Under the pieces are notes generated by a model. The model was not told the origin of the DNA. It worked only from the letters and a program-made list of their open reading frames with translations, and did not search any database. Source: an archaeon (lineage in GTDB: Archaea; Thermoplasmatota; Thermoplasmata; Methanomassiliicoccales; Methanomethylophilaceae). Taken from it: a stretch of DNA of 8,571 bases. Numbering within the stretch: position 1 is the first letter of the stretch; each line of letters opens with the position of its first letter. The stretch covers positions 1 through 8,571 of the forward strand of contig JAKSHV010000040.1 of assembly GCA_024399225.1 (NCBI GenBank), given 5' to 3'. Shown one piece after another: positions 1 through 5,950 of this stretch. Made by a program: the position numbers and the translations under genes.

Positions 1-36
1 AAGAACAAGATCCCGAAGAACCTCGACATTTTCTGA
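1..36 (+). CDS. C-terminal end of probable translation initiation factor aIF1A (partial)
   Basis: Only the last 11 codons and a TGA stop (34-36) are present, reading KNKIPKNLDIF. The open frame runs off the left edge. The stop lies 10 bases before the rio1 start, and the purines at the stop (GAAGGA, 35-40) can serve as the rio1 SD. The identity rests mainly on context: in many Euryarchaeota the order aIF1A, Rio1 kinase, KH protein is conserved, and a basic then aliphatic/aromatic tail is compatible with aIF1A. Eleven residues cannot prove it; another short translation protein is possible. Confidence 0.5.
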   Translation, partial: KNKIPKNLDIF

Positions 37-40
37 AGGA
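35..40 (+). promoter_or_regulatory. Shine-Dalgarno site supporting the TTG start of rio1
   Basis: GAAGGA overlaps the upstream TGA stop and ends 6 bases before the TTG at 47. No ATG or GTG lies in this frame upstream within the window, and the next in-frame ATG (codon 42) would remove conserved N-terminal Rio sequence. The site therefore decides in favour of the TTG. Confidence 0.6.
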
Positions 41-46
41 ATCCCA

Positions 47-898
47 TTGCCCTCCCAATCCTACGACGAGCAGTACGCCTATCTTGAACAGCGCATAGAT
101 GCGCTGAAGACCAACAAGACCGGTGACGAGCGCCAGACCGAAGGAGAGGTCTTCGACAGGAAGACTCTCATGACGATTTACACGTTCATGAAGAGAGGGC
201 TGATAGACAAGGTCCACTACCCCATTTCAACGGGTAAGGAGGGAAACGTGTTCTATGCCACCGATGAGGATGGCGAACCCGTTGCCCTCAAAATCTACAG
301 GACGTCCACATCGACGTTCAAAAGGGTCAGCAAGTACATCGAGGGAGATCCCAGGTTCAAGGGAACCACCGGCAACCGCTGGAAGTTCATCTACACCTGG
401 GCCGCCAAGGAATTCAGGAACCTCGAGAGATACTACGATGCCGGACTCCCCGTCCCCGAACCCATCGCCAACGACAAGAACTGTCTGCTGATGGAATACA
501 TCGGTGACGAGACCGGCCCTGCACCCCAGCTGAAGGACCTCGTTCTCGAGAACCCCACCGAGACGTATGAGGAGGTCATCGACTTCATCATCGACGGCTG
601 GAGGGATGCACATCTCGTACACGGAGACCTCAGCGAATACAACATCCTCATGTCCGAGGAAGGTCCCATCGTCATCGATGTGGGCCAGTCCATGACGAAC
701 GATTTCTTCAACGCCAAGGAACTGCTCGACAGGGACATCATCAATATCAACAGGTTCTTCAAGAACCGCGGGGCAGACATCTTCGACCCCGAGACCATCA
801 AAGAAGAGGTGTTCGCACCTGCCGACGAGGAAGATGAAGACGACTCCGACGAATATGATGAGGAGTTCGACGACGAAGAAGAGGAGGAAGAGGAATGA
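47..898 (+). CDS. rio1: RIO-type serine/threonine protein kinase Rio1
   Basis: A 283-residue atypical protein kinase/ATPase of the Rio1 family, which acts late in maturation of the small ribosomal subunit in the cytoplasm. Visible motifs in order are the flexible glycine-rich loop STGKEGNVF (61-69), ATP-binding Lys82 in ALKIYR, the Rio1-type YIEGDPRF (97-104), the hinge LLMEYIG (147-153), the catalytic loop HGDLSEYN (192-199, Asp194 and Asn199), and the metal-binding IDVGQ (210-214, Asp211). All expected catalytic residues are present. HGDLSEYN and DVGQ favour Rio1 over Rio2, and there is no Rio2 winged-helix N-terminus. Residues 260-283 form an extreme acidic tail, 21 of 24 being Asp or Glu, resembling the acidic extensions of eukaryotic Rio1. 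The start is TTG at 47. The stop overlaps the KH gene start as ATGA, so the two are probably translationally coupled. Confidence 0.95.
   Translation: MPSQSYDEQYAYLEQRIDALKTNKTGDERQTEGEVFDRKTLMTIYTFMKRGLIDKVHYPISTGKEGNVFYATDEDGEPVALKIYRTSTSTFKRVSKYIEGDPRFKGTTGNRWKFIYTWAAKEFRNLERYYDAGLPVPEPIANDKNCLLMEYIGDETGPAPQLKDLVLENPTETYEEVIDFIIDGWRDAHLVHGDLSEYNILMSEEGPIVIDVGQSMTNDFFNAKELLDRDIININRFFKNRGADIFDPETIKEEVFAPADEEDEDDSDEYDEEFDDEEEEEEE
883..887 (+). promoter_or_regulatory. Shine-Dalgarno site of the KH gene inside the rio1 acidic tail
   Basis: GGAGG ends 7 bases before the ATG at 895. It is formed by the Glu codons of the Rio1 acidic tail, so the same bases encode poly-Glu and recruit ribosomes for the next gene. 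Confidence 0.65.
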
Positions 899-1443
899 GA
901 TCAATCAAGATCCCCGAGGACCGTGTCGGCGCACTCGTCGGCAAAGAAGGAAGCTCCAAGAAGATGATCGAGGAGAGGACCGGTATCAAGCTCCTGGTCG
1001 ACAAGGAAGGAGAGGTCATGTGGGACGACAACGCAGAAGGCGTCGAACCCATCATGGCACTGCAGATCATCGACGTTGTCAAGGCCATCGGAAGGGGATT
1101 CAACCCCGACAAGGCCATCAAACTCATCGATGACGAGGACATGTACTTCGAGAGCATCGATATCAAGGATGTCATCGGAGACAGACAGAGCCAGGTCCAG
1201 AGGGCCAGGGGACGTCTCATCGGAAAGGACGGTAAGACCAGGAAGCTCATCGAGGACCTCGCCGACGTCTACATGAGCGTCTACGGAAACACCGTATCTC
1301 TCATCGGAAACACCATCAGCCTCCCTGTCGCCAAGACTGCCATCGAGATGCTCCTCCACGGAAGCGAGCACTCCACCGTCTACCACTATCTTGAAAGCCA
1401 GCGCCCCAAACTCAGGATCGCTGAGATGGGATTCGACCTCTGA
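895..1443 (+). CDS. dim2: KH-domain ribosome maturation factor, Dim2/Pno1 family
   Basis: A 182-residue RNA-binding protein with two KH domains, matching archaeal Dim2 (eukaryotic Pno1/Krr1 relatives). In eukaryotes Dim2 binds pre-rRNA near the 3' end of the small-subunit RNA and works with the Dim1 methyltransferase. KH1 starts at the N-terminus with a GxxG loop at 16-19 (VGKEG context). The linker FNPDKAIKLI (69-78), after AIGRG, is typical of the family. KH2 carries GxxG at 110-113 (LIGKDGKTRKLIE), followed by the VYGNTVSLIG strand (129-138). Both GxxG loops are intact, so both domains could bind RNA. The ATG overlaps the rio1 stop by 4 bases, indicating coupled translation. The function is inferred from the family and from the rio1 and ksgA neighbourhood. 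Confidence 0.9.
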   Translation: MRSIKIPEDRVGALVGKEGSSKKMIEERTGIKLLVDKEGEVMWDDNAEGVEPIMALQIIDVVKAIGRGFNPDKAIKLIDDEDMYFESIDIKDVIGDRQSQVQRARGRLIGKDGKTRKLIEDLADVYMSVYGNTVSLIGNTISLPVAKTAIEMLLHGSEHSTVYHYLESQRPKLRIAEMGFDL

Positions 1444-1452
1444 GGCATTCAC

Positions 1453-2688
1453 ATGGAACAGTGGGTTTCCGACAATCTCGACAAAGCGGCCATCCTCGCC
1501 GAGCGCGGATACTGCGACCACTGTCTGGGAAGGATGTTCGCCAAATGCGGCGAACAGCTCACCGACCTCCAGCGCGGAGAGATGCTCAGGGAAGCACTCG
1601 CCGAACAGGGCAAAGAATACGAGCCCGAGGAGATCTGCCCCCTCTGCGAGGATGTCTTCTCCATGCTCCCCCGTTTCGCCGAGGCTGTAGCCGAGAAGGT
1701 CCTGACCGTCGAATCCGACAACTTCCTCATCGGATGCAGGGTGGACCCCAGCCAGGCCAAGACCGAGAAGGAGACCGTCGAGGAACTCGGACTCGGAGAG
1801 ACCTTCGAACCCCTCAAGACCGAACTCAATAGGGAGATCGGAAAGATAGCCCTCCCCCTCATCAACCGTGCCGTCAACTTCAAGGAACCCCAGGTCGTCG
1901 CTTGCATCGACACCCGTTTCGCAGATGTCACCCTTGACATCGCACCCATGTTCATCGCCGGACGCTACCTCAAGCTCAGCAGGGAGGTCCCCCAGACCAA
2001 ATGGCCCTGCCGCATCTGCAGGGGAAAAGGATGTCCCAGATGCCACGGAACCGGTAAGATGTACCAGTGCTCCGTCCAGGAATGCATCGGAGATGTCGCC
2101 CTTGAGATGGCAGGCGGAGACGAGCATTTCTTCCACGGAATGGGAAGGGAGGACATCGACGCCCGCATGCTCGGTACCGGAAGACCCTTCATCCTCGAGA
2201 TCAGCCACCCCCGCGTCAGGAACATCGATCTCGAAGAGCTTGCAAGAAGGATCAACGACTCCCCTCTGGCACAGTTCCGCGATCTTCGCTTCGTCCACAG
2301 AAAGTACGTTAAGGAGTACAAAGAGGCCGAGGCAGATAAATTATATCGCGCAAAAGTAAAGGCAGAGGGCAAAGTTAATAAAGATAAACTAGTTGACGCG
2401 CTATTATCATTCGAGAACGTAAACCTTGACCAGAGGACACCCCAGAGGGTCGAGCACCGTCGTGCGGACCTTGTGAGGAACAGAACGGTCTATTGGGTCA
2501 AGGCAGAGAACATCGAGGAAGATACCTTCGATCTCATCTTGAAAACACAATCCGGAACTTACGTGAAGGAATTCGTTTCAGGAGACGAGGGAAGAACTAC
2601 CCCCAACTTCTCTGATGCGATCGGCGTACAATGCTACGTCGAACTCCTAGACGTTCTAGAAATCGACTATCAACAACCTGAGGACTGA
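1453..2688 (+). CDS. pus10: tRNA pseudouridine synthase Pus10
   Basis: A 411-residue archaeal Pus10, which makes pseudouridine 54 (and in many archaea 55) in the tRNA T-loop. The N-terminal THUMP-containing part has CDHC (21-24) and CPLC (62-65), giving four Cys for a zinc site. Residues 186-201 hold two back-to-back CxxCxGxG motifs (Cys186, 189, 194, 197). The catalytic core contains HGMGREDIDARML (228-240) followed by GTGRPF; by analogy with GRTD of TruA, Asp234 is the likely nucleophile. The C-terminal part has QRTP and VEHRRADLVR (327-342) and GTYVKEFVSGDEGR (368-381), all family-typical. The ATG at 1453 follows the KH stop by 9 bases and has GAGG (1442-1445) 7 bases upstream. Codons 296-319 are strikingly AT-rich compared with the rest of the gene, although the reading frame and conserved motifs are intact. 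Confidence 0.94.
   Translation: MEQWVSDNLDKAAILAERGYCDHCLGRMFAKCGEQLTDLQRGEMLREALAEQGKEYEPEEICPLCEDVFSMLPRFAEAVAEKVLTVESDNFLIGCRVDPSQAKTEKETVEELGLGETFEPLKTELNREIGKIALPLINRAVNFKEPQVVACIDTRFADVTLDIAPMFIAGRYLKLSREVPQTKWPCRICRGKGCPRCHGTGKMYQCSVQECIGDVALEMAGGDEHFFHGMGREDIDARMLGTGRPFILEISHPRVRNIDLEELARRINDSPLAQFRDLRFVHRKYVKEYKEAEADKLYRAKVKAEGKVNKDKLVDALLSFENVNLDQRTPQRVEHRRADLVRNRTVYWVKAENIEEDTFDLILKTQSGTYVKEFVSGDEGRTTPNFSDAIGVQCYVELLDVLEIDYQQPED
2338..2346 (+). promoter_or_regulatory. Candidate internal promoter (TATA-like) within pus10
   Basis: AAATTATAT, preceded by GCAGAT, resembles an archaeal BRE plus box A, and it opens an unusually AT-rich 72-base patch. A start about 25 bases downstream would give rpl21e and the genes after it their own transcript with a leader of roughly 325 bases. 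This is an inference from composition only; the patch may instead reflect codon choice for a Lys-rich segment. Confidence 0.25.
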
Positions 2689-2693
2689 TATAC

Positions 2694-2987
2694 ATGCAGA
2701 GATCCAGAGGAACCAGATCCAAAACCCGCCAGATTCTTAAGAAATCCCCTAGGGCACGTGGACTTTCCCCCATCACCAGGGGATTCCAGACCTTCGAGGA
2801 AGGAGAGAAAGTAAACATCGTCATCGACCCCAGCATCCACAAGGGAATGCCCCACTCCAGGTTCCACGGCCTGACTGGTGTTGTCACCGGTATCAGGGGA
2901 ACCGCATACGAGGTCAGCGTCAACGTCGGCGGAAAGATGAAAGTCGTCGTCTCCCGCCCTGAGCACCTCGTTAAGGCAGTCGCATAA
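2694..2987 (+). CDS. rpl21e: 50S ribosomal protein L21e
   Basis: A 97-residue basic protein, the usual length for archaeal L21e, a large-subunit protein absent from bacteria. Family signatures are the Arg/Lys-rich start with KSPRARGLSPITR (17-29), the beta-barrel segment FEEGEKVNIVIDPSIHKGMPH (34-54), RFHGLTGVVTGIRG (56-69), and SRPEHLVK near the C-terminus. The ATG is 5 bases after the pus10 stop, with GAGG (2680-2683) overlapping the end of pus10, so it is co-transcribed with pus10 or served by a promoter inside it. It ends with TAA, one of only two non-TGA stops here. The order L21e, rpoF, DUF655, ksgA is a known archaeal arrangement, which supports all four calls. Confidence 0.96.
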   Translation: MQRSRGTRSKTRQILKKSPRARGLSPITRGFQTFEEGEKVNIVIDPSIHKGMPHSRFHGLTGVVTGIRGTAYEVSVNVGGKMKVVVSRPEHLVKAVA

Positions 2988-3007
2988 ACGGTTTAAGATA
3001 ATTGACG

Positions 3008-3012
3008 GGTGA
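3008..3012 (+). promoter_or_regulatory. Shine-Dalgarno site choosing ATG 3018 for rpoF
   Basis: GGTGA matches the archaeal 16S tail complement and ends 5 bases before the ATG at 3018. An in-frame GTG at 3009 would lie inside this site and has no SD of its own, so the ATG is preferred. Confidence 0.65.
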
Positions 3013-3017
3013 ATCAC

Positions 3018-3365
3018 ATGGCAGAGAGCAGGTACGTATCAGTAGCAGAAGTCAAAGAAATGCTTAGCGCAGAGAACGAGAAGAGAGGAGAGCTTATCCC
3101 CTCCCTCAAAGCTGCATTGAGCACTGCTGCCGAGACCTGCCCTCTCACCAGTGAACAGGCAAAGGAACTTATCAGCAGAGTTTCCGAGATCATCGCCCCC
3201 CTCACTCTTACCGAGTACGGAAGGGCAACCGCTCCCGTCAAGATTGCAGACACCCTTCCCAGGTACCCTGCGGAAGTACGTGCCATTTTCTCCAAGGAGA
3301 GAGGAGTAGTCCTTCCTCCTGAGATGATTGAGCAGATTCTCGATGCGGTCAACGAATACCTTTGA
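3018..3365 (+). CDS. rpoF: DNA-directed RNA polymerase subunit F (Rpo4/Rpb4)
   Basis: A 115-residue homologue of eukaryotic Rpb4. With subunit E (Rpo7) it forms the stalk of archaeal RNA polymerase, which binds nascent RNA and helps promoter opening and termination. The family pattern is visible: an N-terminal YVSVAEVKEML helix start, a helical middle, then the HRDC-like C-terminal half with KIADTLPRYPAEVRAIFSKE (about 75-94) and the final helix EMIEQILDAVNEYL. It lies 30 bases after rpl21e, the largest gap in the first unit. A TATA-like TTTAAGATA (2992-3000) sits there, but the good SD suggests ordinary read-through from upstream. The stop is 17 bases before the next start. Confidence 0.93.
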   Translation: MAESRYVSVAEVKEMLSAENEKRGELIPSLKAALSTAAETCPLTSEQAKELISRVSEIIAPLTLTEYGRATAPVKIADTLPRYPAEVRAIFSKERGVVLPPEMIEQILDAVNEYL

Positions 3366-3370
3366 AATTC

Positions 3371-3376
3371 GGAGGG
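3371..3376 (+). promoter_or_regulatory. Strong Shine-Dalgarno site choosing ATG 3383 for the DUF655 gene
   Basis: GGAGGG ends 6 bases before the ATG at 3383. An earlier in-frame TTG at 3362 overlaps the rpoF stop and would translate the SD itself as Gly-Gly, so it is rejected as the start. Confidence 0.8.
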
Positions 3377-3382
3377 ACCAAA

Positions 3383-3925
3383 ATGGAAGAATATGCATAC
3401 ATATTAGATATACCGCCGCAGAAGCGCGGAGGCAAATCTGAGAACATCTGCCTCGCAGTAGGTGACCACGATTTCAGGCTTTTCGAACTTGTCTACAAGG
3501 CAGGTGCAGTCCTGAACTTCGAGGACCGCGTATACATCGGAAAGGACACCGCACAGAGGACCGTAATCGACCATGTGAAGAGGAGGATCGGAGTCACTGA
3601 TCTCAGCTCCACCGCAAACAGCGAGCTCGAGTACGCGGTCACTGAGGCCGTCAAAGCCGATGAAGCACGTTTCATCAAATTCTTCAACGAAGCAGGCCCC
3701 ATCTCTCTCCGCAAGCACATGCTTGAGGAACTTCCCGGACTCGGAAAGAAGAGCATGATGGCCATCCTCGACGAGAGGGAGAAGAAGAAATTCGAGAACT
3801 ACGCCGACCTCGTCACAAGGGTTCCCACTGTGAAAGATCCCGTAAAGCTCCTCGTCGCCCGTATCATGGAAGAGATCAACGCGGTCGAAGGCGAGCTCAA
3901 GCGCAACCTCTTCGTGGAAAAATGA
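3383..3925 (+). CDS. DUF655 family protein, probable nucleic-acid-binding
   Basis: A 180-residue member of the archaeal DUF655 family, whose biochemical role I do not know. Visible features are the family start MEEYAYILD, a likely beta-rich N-terminal part with FELVYKAGAVLNFEDRVYIGK (about 34-54), RVYIGK being characteristic, then an RFIKFFNEAGPISLRKHMLE segment (96-115). A helix-hairpin-helix motif, LPGLGKKSMMAILDERE (117-133), is the kind that binds DNA or RNA backbone non-specifically. The C-terminal DPVKLLVARIMEEIN (about 151-165) is helical. There is no obvious catalytic motif. It sits between rpoF and ksgA and overlaps ksgA by 4 bases, a persistent archaeal arrangement suggesting a part in rRNA handling or transcription; that is inference. 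The start is set by GGAGGG at 3371-3376. Confidence 0.9.
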   Translation: MEEYAYILDIPPQKRGGKSENICLAVGDHDFRLFELVYKAGAVLNFEDRVYIGKDTAQRTVIDHVKRRIGVTDLSSTANSELEYAVTEAVKADEARFIKFFNEAGPISLRKHMLEELPGLGKKSMMAILDEREKKKFENYADLVTRVPTVKDPVKLLVARIMEEINAVEGELKRNLFVEK

Positions 3926-4707
3926 ACCCCGGAGAGACCGGCAGACTGATCGCCGAAACCGGCGTCATTCCTACCAAAGCCAAAGGTCAGAATTTCTTGA
4001 CCGACGGACGTATCGCAGACCGTCACATCGGCTACGCAGACATTCAACCCGAGGACAGGGTCCTTGAAGTCGGACCCGGCCTCGGAATTCTAACTCAGAG
4101 ACTCATCGGAAAGGGAAAATCCCTCACCTGCATCGAGATCGATGACATCCTCGCAGACTACATCGGAAGCACCTATGGTGAAGACCTTACACTGATCCAC
4201 GGAGATGCTGTCAAGGTCCCCTTCCCTCCGTTTGAGAGGTTCGTCAGTAATCTCCCCTACAGCGTCTCCACACCCATCATCTTCAAGCTCCTAGACTATC
4301 CGTTCAAGAAAGCGGTCGTCATGGTTCAGAAGGAGTTCGCCGAACGTATGGTTGCCGATGTGGGCAGTCCGGAGTATTCCCGCCTGACCGTCAACCTGTT
4401 CTTCAGGGCAGAGTGCCAGATAGTCGAAAACGTACCCAGGTCTCGGTTCAAACCCCAGCCCAAGGTAGACTCCTGTCTTGTCGCCATCACCCCCCGTCCC
4501 GCCCCCTTCGAGGTAAAGGACGAGAAGCTGTTCTTCAAGGTGACACAGGTCTGTTTCGACCACCGCAGGAAGAAGATCGGTACCTCGCTGAAGGCTGCCA
4601 GACTGATAACCTCCAACGACCAGATTCCCTATGCGGATGCCCGTATCGAAAGTCTGCGCCCTGTAGAAATCGCAGAGATCGCAGACGCCATCGCGGCACT
4701 CAGGTAA
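3922..4707 (+). CDS. ksgA: rRNA adenine N6,N6-dimethyltransferase KsgA/Dim1
   Basis: A 261-residue SAM-dependent enzyme that dimethylates two adjacent adenines in the 3'-terminal helix of 16S rRNA, a late checkpoint of small-subunit assembly. Motifs in order are GQNFLTD (22-28), SAM-binding LEVGPGLGILT (48-58), the acidic ribose contact in CIEID (70-74), GDAVKVPFP (94-102), the catalytic NLPYSVSTP (110-118), the FKPQPKVDS segment (176-184), and HRRKKIGTSLK (214-224) in the C-terminal helical domain. All core motifs are intact and the length is normal. The ATG overlaps the DUF655 stop as ATGA. The upstream SD is weak (GTGGA), so translation probably depends on coupling to the DUF655 gene. It ends with TAA and closes the first unit. 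It acts in the same process as Rio1 and Dim2 encoded upstream. Confidence 0.96.
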   Translation: MNPGETGRLIAETGVIPTKAKGQNFLTDGRIADRHIGYADIQPEDRVLEVGPGLGILTQRLIGKGKSLTCIEIDDILADYIGSTYGEDLTLIHGDAVKVPFPPFERFVSNLPYSVSTPIIFKLLDYPFKKAVVMVQKEFAERMVADVGSPEYSRLTVNLFFRAECQIVENVPRSRFKPQPKVDSCLVAITPRPAPFEVKDEKLFFKVTQVCFDHRRKKIGTSLKAARLITSNDQIPYADARIESLRPVEIAEIADAIAALR

Positions 4708-4719
4708 GGCCCGAACCCA

Positions 4720-4757
4720 ACCTATAACTTTTAGAAGGGCTATTACCCAGAGATTAT
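4720..4757 (+). promoter_or_regulatory. Probable promoter and very short leader of the GTPase-polB unit
   Basis: The 50-base gap after ksgA contains CCTATAACTTTTAG (4721-4734), an acceptable archaeal TATA box. A transcription start about 25 bases from its centre falls near 4748-4753, only 5-10 bases before the ATG at 4758. No convincing SD lies between 4741 and 4757. This fits a leaderless or short-leader transcript. The CTTTT stretch may also help end the ksgA transcript. Confidence 0.5.
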
Positions 4758-5945
4758 ATGCAGATAGGTATCGTCGGAAAACCTAACGTAGGAAAATCTA
4801 CGATGTTCGGTGCCGCCACAATGGCCCCCGTCGAGATCGCAAACTATCCTTTCACAACCATCGAACCCAACAAGGGCGTGGGATATGTCCGTTACGAATG
4901 TCCCTGCAAACAGCTCGGTGTCACCTGTAACCCCCACAACTCTCTTTGCATCAACGGAACCAGGATGGTTCCCGTCGACCTTCTCGATGTCGCAGGACTC
5001 GTTCCCGATGCATGGCAGGGAAAAGGACTCGGAAACAAGTTCCTTGACGACCTCAGACAGGCAGATGCCTTTGTCAATGTCGTGGATGCCAGCGGAACCA
5101 CCAACATCGAGGGTATCCCCGGCAAGCTCGGAGAATTCGACCCCACCGAGGATGTAACTTTCCTCAGAAACGAGATCGACTGCTGGATGAGGGAGATCAT
5201 CAAGGACGGTCTCGGAAAGATCGCAAGGGCCGCCAAGATGAACGGAAGCAAGCCCGAGACCATTCTCGCAGAGAGGCTCGCCGGACTCAAGGTAACCGAG
5301 TCCCAGATCAAAGCCGCACTCCAGAAGGTACCTCTCGACCAGGACCCCACCAAATGGGATGATGATTCCCTCCTCAGACTCACCACTGAGATCAGGAAGC
5401 TTTCCAAACCAATGATCATCGCCATGAACAAGGCAGACATCGCACCTGCAGGCAACTTCGAGAAACTTCAGGCACTCGGAGAAGAAGCGGTTCCCACCAT
5501 GGCGGAGACCGAACTTGCACTCAGAAAGGCGGAGAAAGCAGGACTTATCGAATACGTCCCCGGCGACGCATCCTTCAAGGTAAAGGACGGAATCAAGCTC
5601 AACGAAGGCCAGCAGAAGGCCCTGGATTACATGAACCAGAACATGCAGAAATTCGGCGGAACCGGAATCCAGAAATGTCTTGAGGATGCAGTCTACAAGA
5701 CCCTCGACTACATCCCTGTATTCCCCGTCGAGGATGAAAGCAAACTATGCGACCACTTCGGACGTGTACTTCCTGACTGTCACCTTGTTCCCAGGGGATC
5801 CACCGCAAAGGACCTCGCATACAGGATCCACACCGACCTCGGAGACAAGTTCATCAGGGCCGTCAACTGCAGGAGCCACCGTACCGTAGGTGCCGACTAC
5901 ATCCTCGAGCCCGGAGACATCATCAGGATTGTTGCAAACAAGTGA
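4758..5945 (+). CDS. OBG/HflX-like GTPase with TGS domain, archaeal Ygr210 (YchF-like) type
   Basis: A 395-residue P-loop GTPase of the YchF/Ygr210 branch of the Obg family, thought to act on ribosomes in translation; its exact job is not established. G1 is GKPNVGKST (7-15), followed by NYPFTTIEPNKGVGYV (29-44) as switch I, G3 DVAGL (77-81), then the family-specific KGLGNKFLDDLRQADAFVNVVDASGTTN (89-116). G4 is NKAD (224-227), a GTP-specific sequence unlike the NxxE of ATP-binding YchF. Residues from about 319 to the end form a TGS domain, ending YILEPGDIIRIVANK. Four Cys near switch I (48, 50, 57, 64) could bind metal or sense redox. The likely misleading automatic name is redox-regulated ATPase YchF. 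It starts a new unit with polB, whose ATG follows its stop by 5 bases. Confidence 0.92.
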   Translation: MQIGIVGKPNVGKSTMFGAATMAPVEIANYPFTTIEPNKGVGYVRYECPCKQLGVTCNPHNSLCINGTRMVPVDLLDVAGLVPDAWQGKGLGNKFLDDLRQADAFVNVVDASGTTNIEGIPGKLGEFDPTEDVTFLRNEIDCWMREIIKDGLGKIARAAKMNGSKPETILAERLAGLKVTESQIKAALQKVPLDQDPTKWDDDSLLRLTTEIRKLSKPMIIAMNKADIAPAGNFEKLQALGEEAVPTMAETELALRKAEKAGLIEYVPGDASFKVKDGIKLNEGQQKALDYMNQNMQKFGGTGIQKCLEDAVYKTLDYIPVFPVEDESKLCDHFGRVLPDCHLVPRGSTAKDLAYRIHTDLGDKFIRAVNCRSHRTVGADYILEPGDIIRIVANK

Positions 5946-5950
5946 GTGAA

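Noticed and set aside
227..904. A 225-codon - strand frame opposite rio1.
   Set aside because: It lies fully antisense to a clear kinase. Its hydrophobic N-terminus is just the reverse reading of the Glu/Asp codons of the acidic tail, not a real membrane segment.
901..2298. A 465-codon open frame on the - strand opposite the KH gene and pus10.
   Set aside because: It is a shadow of two well-identified + strand genes caused by their codon bias (few stops in the complementary frame). It has no recognisable domain, an improbable Asp/Gly/Leu/Val-rich composition and no promoter or SD.
2992..3000. TTTAAGATA between rpl21e and rpoF as a promoter giving a leaderless rpoF transcript.
   Set aside because: The match to box A is only partial and the GGTGA SD before ATG 3018 would be pointless on a leaderless message. 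Operon read-through is simpler.
3362..3382. TTG at 3362 as the start of the DUF655 gene.
   Set aside because: It overlaps the rpoF stop and would translate through the strong GGAGGG SD. The ATG at 3383 has correct spacing and gives the family-typical N-terminus.
4737..4748. GGG-CTATTA-CCC as a hairpin or terminator after ksgA.
   Set aside because: It has only three base pairs with a six-base loop and no following T-run, so it is too weak to call.
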